8,282 nucleotides of DNA from Xanthobacteraceae bacterium. GTDB lineage: Bacteria > Pseudomonadota > Alphaproteobacteria > Rhizobiales > Xanthobacteraceae. Location: assembly GCA_030039655.1 (NCBI GenBank), contig JASHVC010000554.1, positions 1-8,282 on the forward strand. Direction: 5' to 3'. Positions 1 through 8,282 of this stretch are shown one piece after another. The notes beneath the pieces were generated by a model. That model worked only from the letters and a program-made list of their open reading frames with translations, searched no databases and had not been told where the DNA came from. Numbering within the stretch: position 1 is the stretch's first letter; each line of letters starts with the position of its first letter. The position numbers were made by a program, and so were the translations under genes.

Positions 1-93
1 GGCGGTCTCTATTCGCTGGCGCATTTCGTGCAACCGTCGCCGCGCGAAATGAGCGTCTCCGTTTCGCCGGCCAAATTCTACAAGGAACATTGA
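1..93 (+). CDS. 3' end of an unidentified protein (partial)
   Basis: An open frame enters from the left edge and ends at TGA 91-93. It gives 30 residues, beginning GGLYSLAHFVQP and ending SVSPAKFYKEH. The frame has the GC-rich third positions expected of a gene here. It stops 12 nt before the xerD start, so the two are probably co-transcribed. I do not recognise the family. The fragment shows no membrane segment or catalytic motif, so no function is proposed. Confidence 0.55.
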   Translation, partial: GGLYSLAHFVQPSPREMSVSVSPAKFYKEH

Positions 94-105
94 AGGCGAT
101 ACGCC

Positions 106-1059
106 ATGGCTCAGGGAACGGCGCGAGCGGCACGCCATTCCGACGAGCGCCTTGTCGCGCTCTATCTCGATATGCTGGCGGCTGAGCGGGGTGCGCAGAG
201 CAACACGCTCGCTGCATACGCCCGCGATCTTGCCGATTTCAGCTCCCACCTCGCCCGCACCCGACGGACCATCGCTGGCGCCAGCACGCAGGATCTGCGC
301 ACCTATCTCGGTGAACTTGCGCGCCGCGGCTTGCGCGCCGCGACCGTGGCGCGGCGGCTGTCGGCGATCCGCCAGCTCTATCGCTTCCTCTATGCGGAAG
401 GCCAGCGAAGCGACGATCCCGCCGCAGTGCTCGAAGGTCCGAAGCGCGCGCGCCCGCTGCCCAAAACGCTCACGCTCGCGGACGTCGATCGCCTGTTGGG
501 CACTGCGGCGACCGCAAATCCGGCCGCGCCATTGCGCGAGCGGCTGCGCGCGGCGCGGCTCTCTTGCCTTCTGGAAACTCTCTACGCCACCGGGCTTCGC
601 GTCTCCGAACTCGTGTCGCTCCCGGTCACGGCCGCCCGCCGCGACGCCCGCGTCGTCATGGTGCGCGGCAAGGGCAACAAGGAGCGCATGGTGCCGCTCA
701 ACAAAGCAGCCAAGAACGCGATGGCCGCGTACTTGGGGCTGCTCGAGGAGTCAGGGCGCGAGGCGCAATCGAAATGGTTGTTTCCATCCTTCGGCGAGAG
801 CGGCCATATCACGCGGCAACATCTGGCGCGCGAGCTCAAGGCGCTCGCGGGCGCGGCCGGGCTGCGCGCCGAGCAGGTCAGCCCCCACGTGTTGCGCCAC
901 GCTTTTGCCAGCCACCTTCTGCACAACGGTGCCGATCTGCGCGTGGTGCAGACGCTGCTCGGCCACACCGACATTTCCACCACGCAAATCTATACCCACG
1001 TGCTGGAAGAGCGGCTCAAGAGCCTTGTCCGCGATCTGCATCCGCTGGGCGAAGGGTAA
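106..1059 (+). CDS. xerD: Site-specific tyrosine recombinase XerD
   Basis: 317-residue tyrosine recombinase. With XerC it resolves chromosome dimers at dif, activated by FtsK at the division septum (known for the family). Residues about 14-100 form the N-terminal SAM-like core-binding domain, and about 118-305 the catalytic domain. The catalytic set is complete: R165 (ATGLRVSEL), K189 (RGKGNKER), H261 and R264 (HVLRH), H287 (LLGHTDIS) and nucleophile Y296 (QIYTHV). The spacing between these residues equals that in E. coli XerD as I recall it (R148, K172, H244, R247, H270, Y279). The protein is slightly longer than E. coli XerD (298 residues), with a longer N-terminus and an insertion around 135-150. 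ATG 106 is preceded by AAGG at 93-96, 9 nt away. XerC is the alternative; the XerD call rests on the fit to XerD and the accA neighbourhood usual in Hyphomicrobiales. Confidence 0.93.
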   Translation: MAQGTARAARHSDERLVALYLDMLAAERGAQSNTLAAYARDLADFSSHLARTRRTIAGASTQDLRTYLGELARRGLRAATVARRLSAIRQLYRFLYAEGQRSDDPAAVLEGPKRARPLPKTLTLADVDRLLGTAATANPAAPLRERLRAARLSCLLETLYATGLRVSELVSLPVTAARRDARVVMVRGKGNKERMVPLNKAAKNAMAAYLGLLEESGREAQSKWLFPSFGESGHITRQHLARELKALAGAAGLRAEQVSPHVLRHAFASHLLHNGADLRVVQTLLGHTDISTTQIYTHVLEERLKSLVRDLHPLGEG

Positions 1060-1137
1060 GTGTACGCCCTTGGGGACTGCGGAACTCGCGATTGACTTCG
1101 AACAGTGCGGCGAGCGAGTTTGCCTCCCATAGAATCG

Positions 1138-1155
1138 TCCTAAGCGCCTTAGGAG
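1138..1155 (+). promoter_or_regulatory. Perfect hairpin covering the accA Shine-Dalgarno
   Basis: TCCTAAG (1138-1144) and CTTAGGA (1148-1154) are exact inverted repeats separated by the 3-nt loop CGC. The right arm contains AGGA of the only good ribosome binding site for accA (AGGAG, 1151-1155). If this RNA hairpin forms, it hides the site, so it may set or switch accA translation. There is no U-tract after the stem, so it is unlikely to be an intrinsic terminator. The dyad is seen directly; the regulatory role is inference. Confidence 0.4.
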
Positions 1156-1171
1156 TTGGTCCTTTTTGCCG

Positions 1172-2128
1172 ATGCGCTCTTATCTCGACTTCGAAAAACC
1201 TGTGGCTGAACTGGAGGCCAAGGTCGAGGAGTTGCGCGCGATGCAGGCCGGCGGCGATGCGATCGCCATCGGCGAGGAAATCAACCGCATCGAGGGCAAG
1301 GCCTCGCAGGCGCTCGAGGAACTCTATGGTTCGCTCACGCCCTGGCAAAAGACGCAGGTCGCGCGCCATCCTCAGCGGCCCCATTGTCTCGATTATGTCG
1401 CCACGATGGTCGACGATTTCGTTCCGCTTGCCGGCGATCGCAAGCATGGCGAAGATCCGGCGATCGTCGGTGGCTTCGGCCGCTTTCGCGGCGAGAGTGT
1501 TTGTATCATCGGCCACGAAAAGGGTTCCGACACCGACAGTCGGCTCAAACACAATTTCGGCATGGCCCGCCCCGAGGGCTATCGCAAGGCGGTGCGCCTC
1601 ATGGGCATGGCGGACCGCTTCGATGTCCCGGTCATTGCCCTTGTCGATACGGCGGGCGCTTATCCGGGCATCGGTGCCGAGGAGCGCGGACAGGCTGAGG
1701 CGATTGCGCGTTCGACCGAGGCTTGCCTGCAGATCGGCGTACCGAATGTTGCGGCGATCATCGGTGAGGGCGGGTCAGGCGGCGCAGTAGCGATCGCCAC
1801 CGCCAACCGCGTGATCATGCTTGAGCACTCCATCTATAGCGTGATCTCGCCCGAGGGTGCGGCGTCTATTCTCTGGCGAGACACTGCGAAAGCGCAGGAC
1901 GCAGCCTCCGCCATGAAGATCACTGCCCAAGATCTGCTTCGGCTCGGCGTCATCGATGCGGTCGTGCCGGAACCACTGGGCGGCGCTCACCGGGACCCGG
2001 CTGCAATGATTGCGGCGACTGCGGAGGCAATCGCGTTGGCGCTCGACGAACTGCGCGGTCTGGATCGGGCGACCATCGTGCGATTGCGACGCGAAAAGTT
2101 CGTGGCGATCGGCCGCACGTTCACTTGA
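1172..2128 (+). CDS. accA: Acetyl-CoA carboxylase carboxyltransferase subunit alpha
   Basis: 318 residues, against 319 in E. coli AccA. With AccD it transfers CO2 from carboxybiotin on AccB to acetyl-CoA, giving malonyl-CoA, the first committed step of fatty-acid synthesis, in the cytoplasm. The N-terminal helical part (about 1-60, starting [10 protein letters not shown]) is followed by the crotonase-fold carboxyltransferase domain. Family motifs seen: HEKGSDT (115-121), [12 protein letters not shown] (129-140), DTAGAYPG (159-166), the oxyanion-hole loop GEGGSGGA (198-205) and [15 protein letters not shown] (223-237). ATG 1172 matches the usual MRSYLDF start, but AGGAG (1151-1155) lies 16 nt upstream. 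In-frame TTG 1166 is 10 nt from AGGAG, and that start would give two more residues and a 320-residue protein. The 3' end is unaffected. The gene is separate from accD, as is usual in alphaproteobacteria. The gap after xerD and the RBS hairpin suggest its own control. Confidence 0.95.
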   Translation: MRSYLDFEKPVAELEAKVEELRAMQAGGDAIAIGEEINRIEGKASQALEELYGSLTPWQKTQVARHPQRPHCLDYVATMVDDFVPLAGDRKHGEDPAIVGGFGRFRGESVCIIGHEKGSDTDSRLKHNFGMARPEGYRKAVRLMGMADRFDVPVIALVDTAGAYPGIGAEERGQAEAIARSTEACLQIGVPNVAAIIGEGGSGGAVAIATANRVIMLEHSIYSVISPEGAASILWRDTAKAQDAASAMKITAQDLLRLGVIDAVVPEPLGGAHRDPAAMIAATAEAIALALDELRGLDRATIVRLRREKFVAIGRTFT

Positions 2129-2251
2129 TTCCGGGGCTTTTGACGCCTCCCTCGTCCGACCCTCGGCGCCTTTGCCACAATGTTGCCGGGATCGGCCAGC
2201 GGCCGACCATCCAGCGATCGCAGAAAGGCTACTGTCGACCTGGCTAGTTCC
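2129..2251. other. Intergenic region downstream of accA with a GC-rich hairpin
   Basis: No gene is supported here. The clearest structure is TCGGCC (2192-2197), loop AGC, GGCCGA (2201-2206), a strong 6-bp GC-rich stem that could stall or end accA transcription. It is not followed by a T-run, so it is not a classical intrinsic terminator. Small open frames crossing this stretch are continuations of frames antisense or alternate to accA and lack ribosome binding sites. Confidence 0.3.
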
Positions 2252-2284
2252 TTGGATTCACCGGTAAATTCGGAGAAAATTTAC
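2252..2284 (+). promoter_or_regulatory. Candidate promoter overlapped by a 7+7 bp dyad (operator-like)
   Basis: GTAAATT (2264-2270) and AATTTAC (2278-2284) are perfect inverted repeats with a 7-nt spacer. This AT-rich site stands out in GC-rich DNA and is the size of a dimeric repressor site. It overlaps a weak sigma-70-like pair, TTGGAT (2252-2257) and GAAAAT (2275-2280), with 17 nt between them. A start around 2287 would give a leader of about 120 nt to the next gene. The dyad is seen directly. Both the promoter and the regulator are inference, and no regulator is assigned. Confidence 0.35.
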
Positions 2285-2408
2285 TGTCCCATGTAACCCA
2301 CATAATCAAGCGCAAGCGGCCACCAAGTTGCCTTGCGAAAGCCGCCTCCAAAGGATAACGATTGATAAGCGATGGCATGGGGATAGCCATCGGTCGGGGA
2401 GTACTCAT

Positions 2409-3806
2409 TTGATCCGTGCCTCCCTCGTCTGCGCGCTGAACCTGCGCGCGCTCATGGCGTCTGCGGTTCTTGCCGCCATGCTGGCGTTGGGCGGTTGCTA
2501 CACCCAGGACGGCTACAATCTCCCGACCCAAGCCTCGAAGGAGTTATCTCCCGAGATGGTGGCGGATCTCGAGCGCAAGAACATGCCGAAGGATTCCCCA
2601 ATCCTCGTCCGCATCTTCAAAGAAGAATCAGAGCTTGAAGTCTGGAAGCAGGACACCAGCGGCCGTTATGCGCTGCTGAAGGCCTACCCAATCTGCCGCT
2701 GGTCCGGTGACCTAGGACCGAAAGTGAAGGACGGCGACCGCCAGGCTCCGGAGGGCTTTTATCCCATAACGCCTGGGCTGATGAATCCGAATTCCAACTA
2801 CTACCTTGCCATCAACACTGGATTCCCCAACGCCTATGACAAGGCGAATAATCGCCGCGGCGCGTATCTCATGATCCATGGCGATTGCTCCTCGCGCGGC
2901 TGCTACGCCATGACCGACGAACAGATCGGCGAAATCTATTCGCTGGGGCGTGAAGCGTTCCTCGGCGGCCAAAAGGAATTTCAGATCCAGGCCTATCCCT
3001 TTCACATGACGCCGGCGAATATGGCCCGTCACCGCAACAGTCCGAACTTCGCCTTCTGGAAGATGATCAAGGAAGGCTACGACCATTTCGAAGTGTCGCG
3101 CCAAGAACCAAGGATCGACGTCTGCGACCGTCACTACGTGTTTGACGCCGTGCCGCCGGGAAATTCCTCCAAGCCCCTTACCTTCAATCCGACGGGAGCC
3201 TGCCCAAGGTACGACATCGATCCGGCGATCGCCGGCCCGGCGTTGGACAAGCAGCGTAACGACGAAAACACGTTTGCGGAGCTGGTGAAGGACAATGCGC
3301 CGGTCGCCCCACTCAACACTGGAACAGACGGCGGCATGAATCGGTTCTTCGCTGCCAAGCTCGATAATCCGACTTACTCTTACGACAACGAAGGGCACAT
3401 CCACGTGCCACCACAACAGCCGGGCCGGTTGCCACCGGCTCTTTCTCCGCCGCGCGGTTCTGAATCCGATACCGTGGCGGCCGTCGCCGAGCCGCCCAAC
3501 ACCGGTGGCACTGTTTCCAATTGGTTTGGCGGCTTGTTCGCCTCGAGGGCCTCGGCCGAGTCGACACCCTCGACCGCAAGCGTGCCGTCGCCGGTGCAGA
3601 CTGCCGTGGCGCGGCCGAAGCCCAAGGTCGAACCGAAGAGGACCGAGGAAGCTGAGGCCAAGCCCAAGGCCAAGACTGACGCGAAGCCTCAACAACAGGC
3701 GAACGCGGCGACTCAGCAGTCGGCGAACAATGGCGGCACGATCAAGGGTGCGCAGCCCGTGGTGCCGTCGGGCAGTTTCGACAGCCGCTGGGGCGGATTG
3801 CAATAA
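2409..3806 (+). CDS. YafK/DpaA-type L,D-transpeptidase-fold lipoprotein
   Basis: 465 residues from TTG 2409, chosen because GGGGAG (2396-2401) lies 7 nt upstream and this start gives a full signal peptide: Arg at 3 and 13, a hydrophobic core, and lipobox LGGC with the lipidated Cys at 30. ATG 2454 (residue 16) would leave a signal without a positive n-region. The YkuD-type domain spans about 60-225, with ELEVWKQ, YPICRWSG, PEGFYPI and the active site IHGDCSSRGCYAMTD, catalytic H157 and C165. It matches the YafK branch. E. coli DpaA (YafK) is an L,D-endopeptidase that detaches Lpp from peptidoglycan, whereas true transpeptidases of this fold make 3-3 links or attach proteins. The substrate here is unknown, because alphaproteobacteria generally lack Lpp. 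Residues about 330-450 are rich in Pro, Ala, Lys and Glu and probably disordered, with a final SFDSRWGGLQ. It acts in the periplasm, membrane-anchored. Confidence 0.87.
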   Translation: MIRASLVCALNLRALMASAVLAAMLALGGCYTQDGYNLPTQASKELSPEMVADLERKNMPKDSPILVRIFKEESELEVWKQDTSGRYALLKAYPICRWSGDLGPKVKDGDRQAPEGFYPITPGLMNPNSNYYLAINTGFPNAYDKANNRRGAYLMIHGDCSSRGCYAMTDEQIGEIYSLGREAFLGGQKEFQIQAYPFHMTPANMARHRNSPNFAFWKMIKEGYDHFEVSRQEPRIDVCDRHYVFDAVPPGNSSKPLTFNPTGACPRYDIDPAIAGPALDKQRNDENTFAELVKDNAPVAPLNTGTDGGMNRFFAAKLDNPTYSYDNEGHIHVPPQQPGRLPPALSPPRGSESDTVAAVAEPPNTGGTVSNWFGGLFASRASAESTPSTASVPSPVQTAVARPKPKVEPKRTEEAEAKPKAKTDAKPQQQANAATQQSANNGGTIKGAQPVVPSGSFDSRWGGLQ

Positions 3807-3875
3807 AGTCAGAGATCAGCCGTACGGCGATTGATGGTCAGACGGGGCCCGAAGCTCTCTGATCACGAATGCCTG
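3807..3875. terminator. Convergent gene ends with a possible two-way terminator stem
   Basis: The lipoprotein gene and secA converge across 69 nt. TCAGAGA (3809-3815) can pair with TCTCTGA (3856-3862), enclosing the self-complementary GCCGTACGGC (3819-3828) and a GGGGCCC run. This could form a branched structure that reads the same from both strands. No T-tract follows on either strand, so termination may depend on Rho instead. The pairing is seen directly; the function is inferred. Confidence 0.3.
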
Positions 3876-6727
<2,852 letters not shown>

Positions 6728-6731
<4 letters not shown>

Positions 6732-6928
6732 TGCATTATCATCCTTCCGCCTGCCGGCTGCGCTACCGAACTAGCTTCTTGTGCGGTCTCTTGTGTGCAC
6801 CGGCCGCCTGCCGAGATCATGCTCCACGTTTCTTGCAGTCGGCGCAACGTCCAAGGGGCGGAAAATGCGGCGCTATTCAGGCTTGTGCAAGGCGACAATG
6901 CAAAGGCAAACGCACGCAAGACAATCAC
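6728..6928 (-). CDS. Candidate leader ORF of secA with a signal-like N-terminus (hypothetical)
   Basis: A 66-codon frame from GTG 6928 to TGA 6728-6730; the stop shares bases with the secA start (ATGA), the usual geometry for translational coupling. GAGG (6941-6938) lies 9 nt before the GTG. The product starts [14 protein letters not shown], a short hydrophobic stretch followed by small residues (SLNSAAFSA), then a polar part ending [11 protein letters not shown]. coli secM has the same place and general design: secreted, upstream of secA, and controlling secA by ribosome stalling. Against it, there is no RAGP or RAPP-type arrest motif, Arg interrupts the hydrophobic core, and only 39 of 66 codons end in G or C, which is low for this genome. 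The frame is open upstream to 6988 but has no standard start there. It could be chance; the ATGA overlap is the main support. Confidence 0.3.
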
Positions 6929-6946
6929 CGCCAGCAGCCTCGGGGA

Positions 6947-6975
6947 GAGATAAGAGGGGGTAGTTTTCTTGTCAA
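6947..6975 (-). promoter_or_regulatory. Candidate sigma-70 promoter for secA
   Basis: On the reverse strand TTGACA (6975-6970) is a perfect -35 hexamer, followed after 17 nt by TATCTC (6952-6947), a weak -10 with 3 of 6 matches. Transcription would start near 6940, giving secA a leader of about 210 nt. That start falls almost on the GAGG ahead of the candidate leader ORF. If the ORF is real, either the start site is a few bases earlier or another promoter upstream is used. Confidence 0.4.
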
Positions 6976-7190
6976 TGCGGCCAGTACCTTAAGTGCCACG
7001 ATCTCAACCGCCATATTCACGCGCTCGTTAGGCTCCGGCCAGCATTCTGCGATTGCCAAGGGCGATCAATTCGGCGAGTGTCCCCCCGAATCCGTATGGT
7101 GCCCTGGGCGCGGCAGACCCAAGAATGGGTAAAATCCCAAGGTCAGCTTGGATCAACCGATACCGGACCAACACCTTGCGTCTGCGAGCC
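6976..7190. other. Core of the divergent secA / parvulin intergenic region
   Basis: No gene can be supported with confidence. On the reverse strand a frame with protein-like composition runs 7065 to 6925, but it lacks a convincing ribosome binding site. CCAAG (7137-7141), loop GTCAG, CTTGG (7147-7151) is a small perfect hairpin of unknown role. No tRNA-like or riboswitch-like fold was recognised. Confidence 0.3.
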
Positions 7191-7227
7191 TATAAGGAAC
7201 TGGGCAAATTGCCCCTGTGACAAAGGA
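7191..7227 (+). promoter_or_regulatory. Putative -10, palindrome and RBS ahead of the parvulin gene
   Basis: TATAAG (7191-7196) resembles a -10 box, though no good -35 lies 16-18 nt before it. GGGCAA (7202-7207), A, TTGCCC (7209-7214) is a 13-bp palindrome sitting where transcription would start, so it could be an operator or a 5' mRNA hairpin. AAAGGA (7222-7227) is a clear ribosome binding site 9 nt before ATG 7237. The RBS is firm; the other two are inference. Confidence 0.4.
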
Positions 7228-7236
7228 TTACGTTTT

Positions 7237-8169
7237 ATGGCCTTACCTCGCCCGGTTGTTGTTCGTTCGCTCGGCGTTCTGGCGATCGCTGCATTGCTGC
7301 TCGCTTCGTGTGGCAAGAGTCCGTCTTCTGAACCACGCGCGCAAGATGACCAAGCGCCTCGCGCACAAAATGATCCAGTGCCTCGCGCGCCCGACGATCC
7401 GGTGGTCGCCCGCGTTAACGGGGTCGAGATCGGCGAAAGCGACATCGCCTTCGCTGACGAGGAGGTCGGAGGCACCATGCCGGCCATGGCACCGGAGCAG
7501 AAGCGCGAATACCTTATCACTTATCTGACTGATGTCGTGATCTTGGCGCAGGCCGCCGAAAAGCAAAAGCTCGGCGACAGTCCCGACGTTAGGCGGCAGA
7601 TCGCGTTCGCGCGCAACAAGGCGTTGATGGAAGCGCTGTTGCAGAACGCCGCCAAGGCTGCCGAGACCGAGCCGGAGATGCACAAAGTCTACGACGAAGC
7701 CGTCAAAGAGATGGGTACCGAGCAGGAGGTGCACGCTCGACATATTCTGGTCGACACCGAGGACGAGGCCAAAGCTATTGAAGCTGAATTGAATGCCGGC
7801 GCGGATTTCGCCGAGGAGGCAAAGAAGAAATCGAGGGACCCCGGCGCGGCCAACGGCGGCGATCTCGGCTACTTCACCAAAGACCAAATGGTGCCGGAGT
7901 TCTCCGAGGCTGCCTTCAAGCTCGACAAGGGTCAGATCTCCGACCCGATCCATACCCAGTTCGGCTGGCACATCATCAAAGTTGAGGACAAGCGCGTTAA
8001 GCCGACGCCGTCATTTGAGGAGGTCAAGAGTCAGGTCCAAAATTACATCTCGCGCCGGGCGCAGGCGCAATTGGTCGACAGCTTGCGCAAGACCGCCGCG
8101 ATCGAGCGTCTCGATCAGCCTAAAGCGCCTAGCCCAATGCTCAGTCCCGGCGCCCCTATGAAGAAGTGA
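7237..8169 (+). CDS. Parvulin-type peptidyl-prolyl isomerase lipoprotein (PpiC/SurA-like)
   Basis: 310 residues from ATG 7237, preceded by AAAGGA at 9 nt. The open frame extends up to 7078 but without a ribosome binding site, and that start would bury the signal peptide. Residues 1-25 are a lipoprotein signal: Arg at 5 and 10, a hydrophobic core, and lipobox LASC with the lipidated Cys at 25. Residue 26 is Gly, which in E. coli would favour the outer membrane. A linker (26-56) carries three 8-residue repeats. A helical SurA-like chaperone region (about 57-160) comes next, then the rotamase domain (about 163-252) with VHARHILV (H166, H169), NGGDLGYF (206-213) and FGWHIIKV (242-249, H245). It should catalyse prolyl isomerisation and assist folding of exported proteins in the periplasm, which fits a neighbour diverging from secA. 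The C-terminal tail (about 295-310) is Pro-rich. Confidence 0.9.
   Translation: MALPRPVVVRSLGVLAIAALLLASCGKSPSSEPRAQDDQAPRAQNDPVPRAPDDPVVARVNGVEIGESDIAFADEEVGGTMPAMAPEQKREYLITYLTDVVILAQAAEKQKLGDSPDVRRQIAFARNKALMEALLQNAAKAAETEPEMHKVYDEAVKEMGTEQEVHARHILVDTEDEAKAIEAELNAGADFAEEAKKKSRDPGAANGGDLGYFTKDQMVPEFSEAAFKLDKGQISDPIHTQFGWHIIKVEDKRVKPTPSFEEVKSQVQNYISRRAQAQLVDSLRKTAAIERLDQPKAPSPMLSPGAPMKK
7333..7404 (+). repeat. Three tandem 24-bp repeats in the lipoprotein linker
   Basis: Three adjoining in-frame units, 7333-7356, 7357-7380 and 7381-7404, encode PRAQDDQA, PRAQNDPV and PRAPDDPV (residues 33-56). The units differ at many synonymous sites, so the duplication is not recent. They lengthen the flexible tether between the lipid anchor and the chaperone part. 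Confidence 0.85.
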
Positions 8170-8190
8170 CGCGAGGATTTCCGCACTGTC

Positions 8191-8278
8191 GTCATTGCGG
8201 GCTTGACCCGGCAATCCATCGCACCTAACGGAAGCACTCGATTGCTGCATGGATGCGCGGGTCAATCCGGCGCATGAC
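8191..8278. repeat. REP-like intergenic inverted repeat
   Basis: Left arm 8191-8218 (starts GTCATTGCGGGCTTGACCCG) and right arm 8250-8278 (starts TGGATGCGCGGGTCAATCCG, ends CATGAC) are imperfect reverse complements sharing GTCAT, TTGACCCG and ATCCA. About 31 nt lie between them. Such elements are scattered between genes in Bradyrhizobium-type genomes. It sits 21 nt after the parvulin stop, so its transcript could fold and protect or end that mRNA. A reverse-strand frame reading MSCAGLTRAS and PGQARND through it is the usual false ORF of such repeats. Confidence 0.7.
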
Positions 8279-8282
8279 AAAT

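Noticed and set aside
1092..1135. accA promoter from TTGACT (1092-1097) and TAGAAT (1130-1135)
   Set aside because: Each hexamer is good, but the 32-nt gap is far too long for one promoter, and neither has a partner at 16-18 nt.
2328..2408. N-terminal extension of the lipoprotein gene to TTG 2328
   Set aside because: TTG 2409 has GGGGAG at 7 nt and starts a normal signal peptide; the extension puts a polar stretch in front of it.
2712..3803. 363-codon reverse-strand frame opposite the L,D-transpeptidase-like gene
   Set aside because: It is Arg/Leu-rich shadow composition antisense to a gene with a clear active site and lipobox.
7078..7236. N-terminal extension of the parvulin gene to 7078
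   Set aside because: There is no ribosome binding site at 7078, and the extension would place about 53 residues before a standard lipoprotein signal that has its own good RBS.
8011..8280. 89-codon reverse-strand frame at the right edge
   Set aside because: Its first half is a translation of the REP-like repeat (MSCAGLTRAS, PGQARND) and the rest is antisense to the parvulin gene.

Overview
The window looks like a chromosomal housekeeping segment of a GC-rich alphaproteobacterium, most likely order Hyphomicrobiales (Rhizobiales) near the Bradyrhizobium/Rhodopseudomonas/Xanthobacteraceae side. The reasons are the protein sequences of AccA and SecA, the gene order xerD - accA - YafK-type L,D-transpeptidase - secA (reverse) - PpiC lipoprotein, and a REP-like intergenic palindrome at the right edge of a kind common in that group. 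This placement comes from recall of the families, not from a search.

Layout. Positions 1-93 hold the last 30 codons of an unidentified gene, followed 12 nt later by xerD (106-1059, + strand), the chromosome-dimer recombinase with all six catalytic residues. After 106-112 nt, with a perfect hairpin over the ribosome binding site, comes accA (1172-2128, + strand; alternative TTG start at 1166), the alpha subunit of acetyl-CoA carboxyltransferase. A 280-bp gap holds a 7+7 bp dyad overlapping a possible promoter. It leads into a lipoprotein of the YafK/DpaA branch of the YkuD family (2409-3806, + strand, probable TTG start) with a disordered tail. Its end converges on secA (3876-6731, - strand), the Sec preprotein-translocase ATPase, complete with its zinc-binding C-terminus.

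A 505-bp divergent region (6732-7236) separates secA from a lipoprotein parvulin-type peptidyl-prolyl isomerase (7237-8169, + strand). In the secA direction this region contains a TTGACA-type promoter candidate and a 66-codon open frame. That frame begins with a hydrophobic, signal-like stretch, and its stop codon overlaps the secA start as ATGA. This is the architecture expected of a secretion-monitoring leader peptide, but it is unproven and no known arrest motif is visible. The window ends in a REP-like inverted repeat.

How the genes fit together. Apart from xerD and accA (chromosome segregation, fatty-acid synthesis), the genes serve the envelope: SecA exports proteins, the parvulin lipoprotein probably helps fold them in the periplasm, and the L,D-transpeptidase-fold lipoprotein works on peptidoglycan cross-links. 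No mobile element, CRISPR array, tRNA or rRNA was seen. The points of interest are the control regions: the secA leader, the accA RBS hairpin, and the dyads ahead of the two lipoprotein genes.
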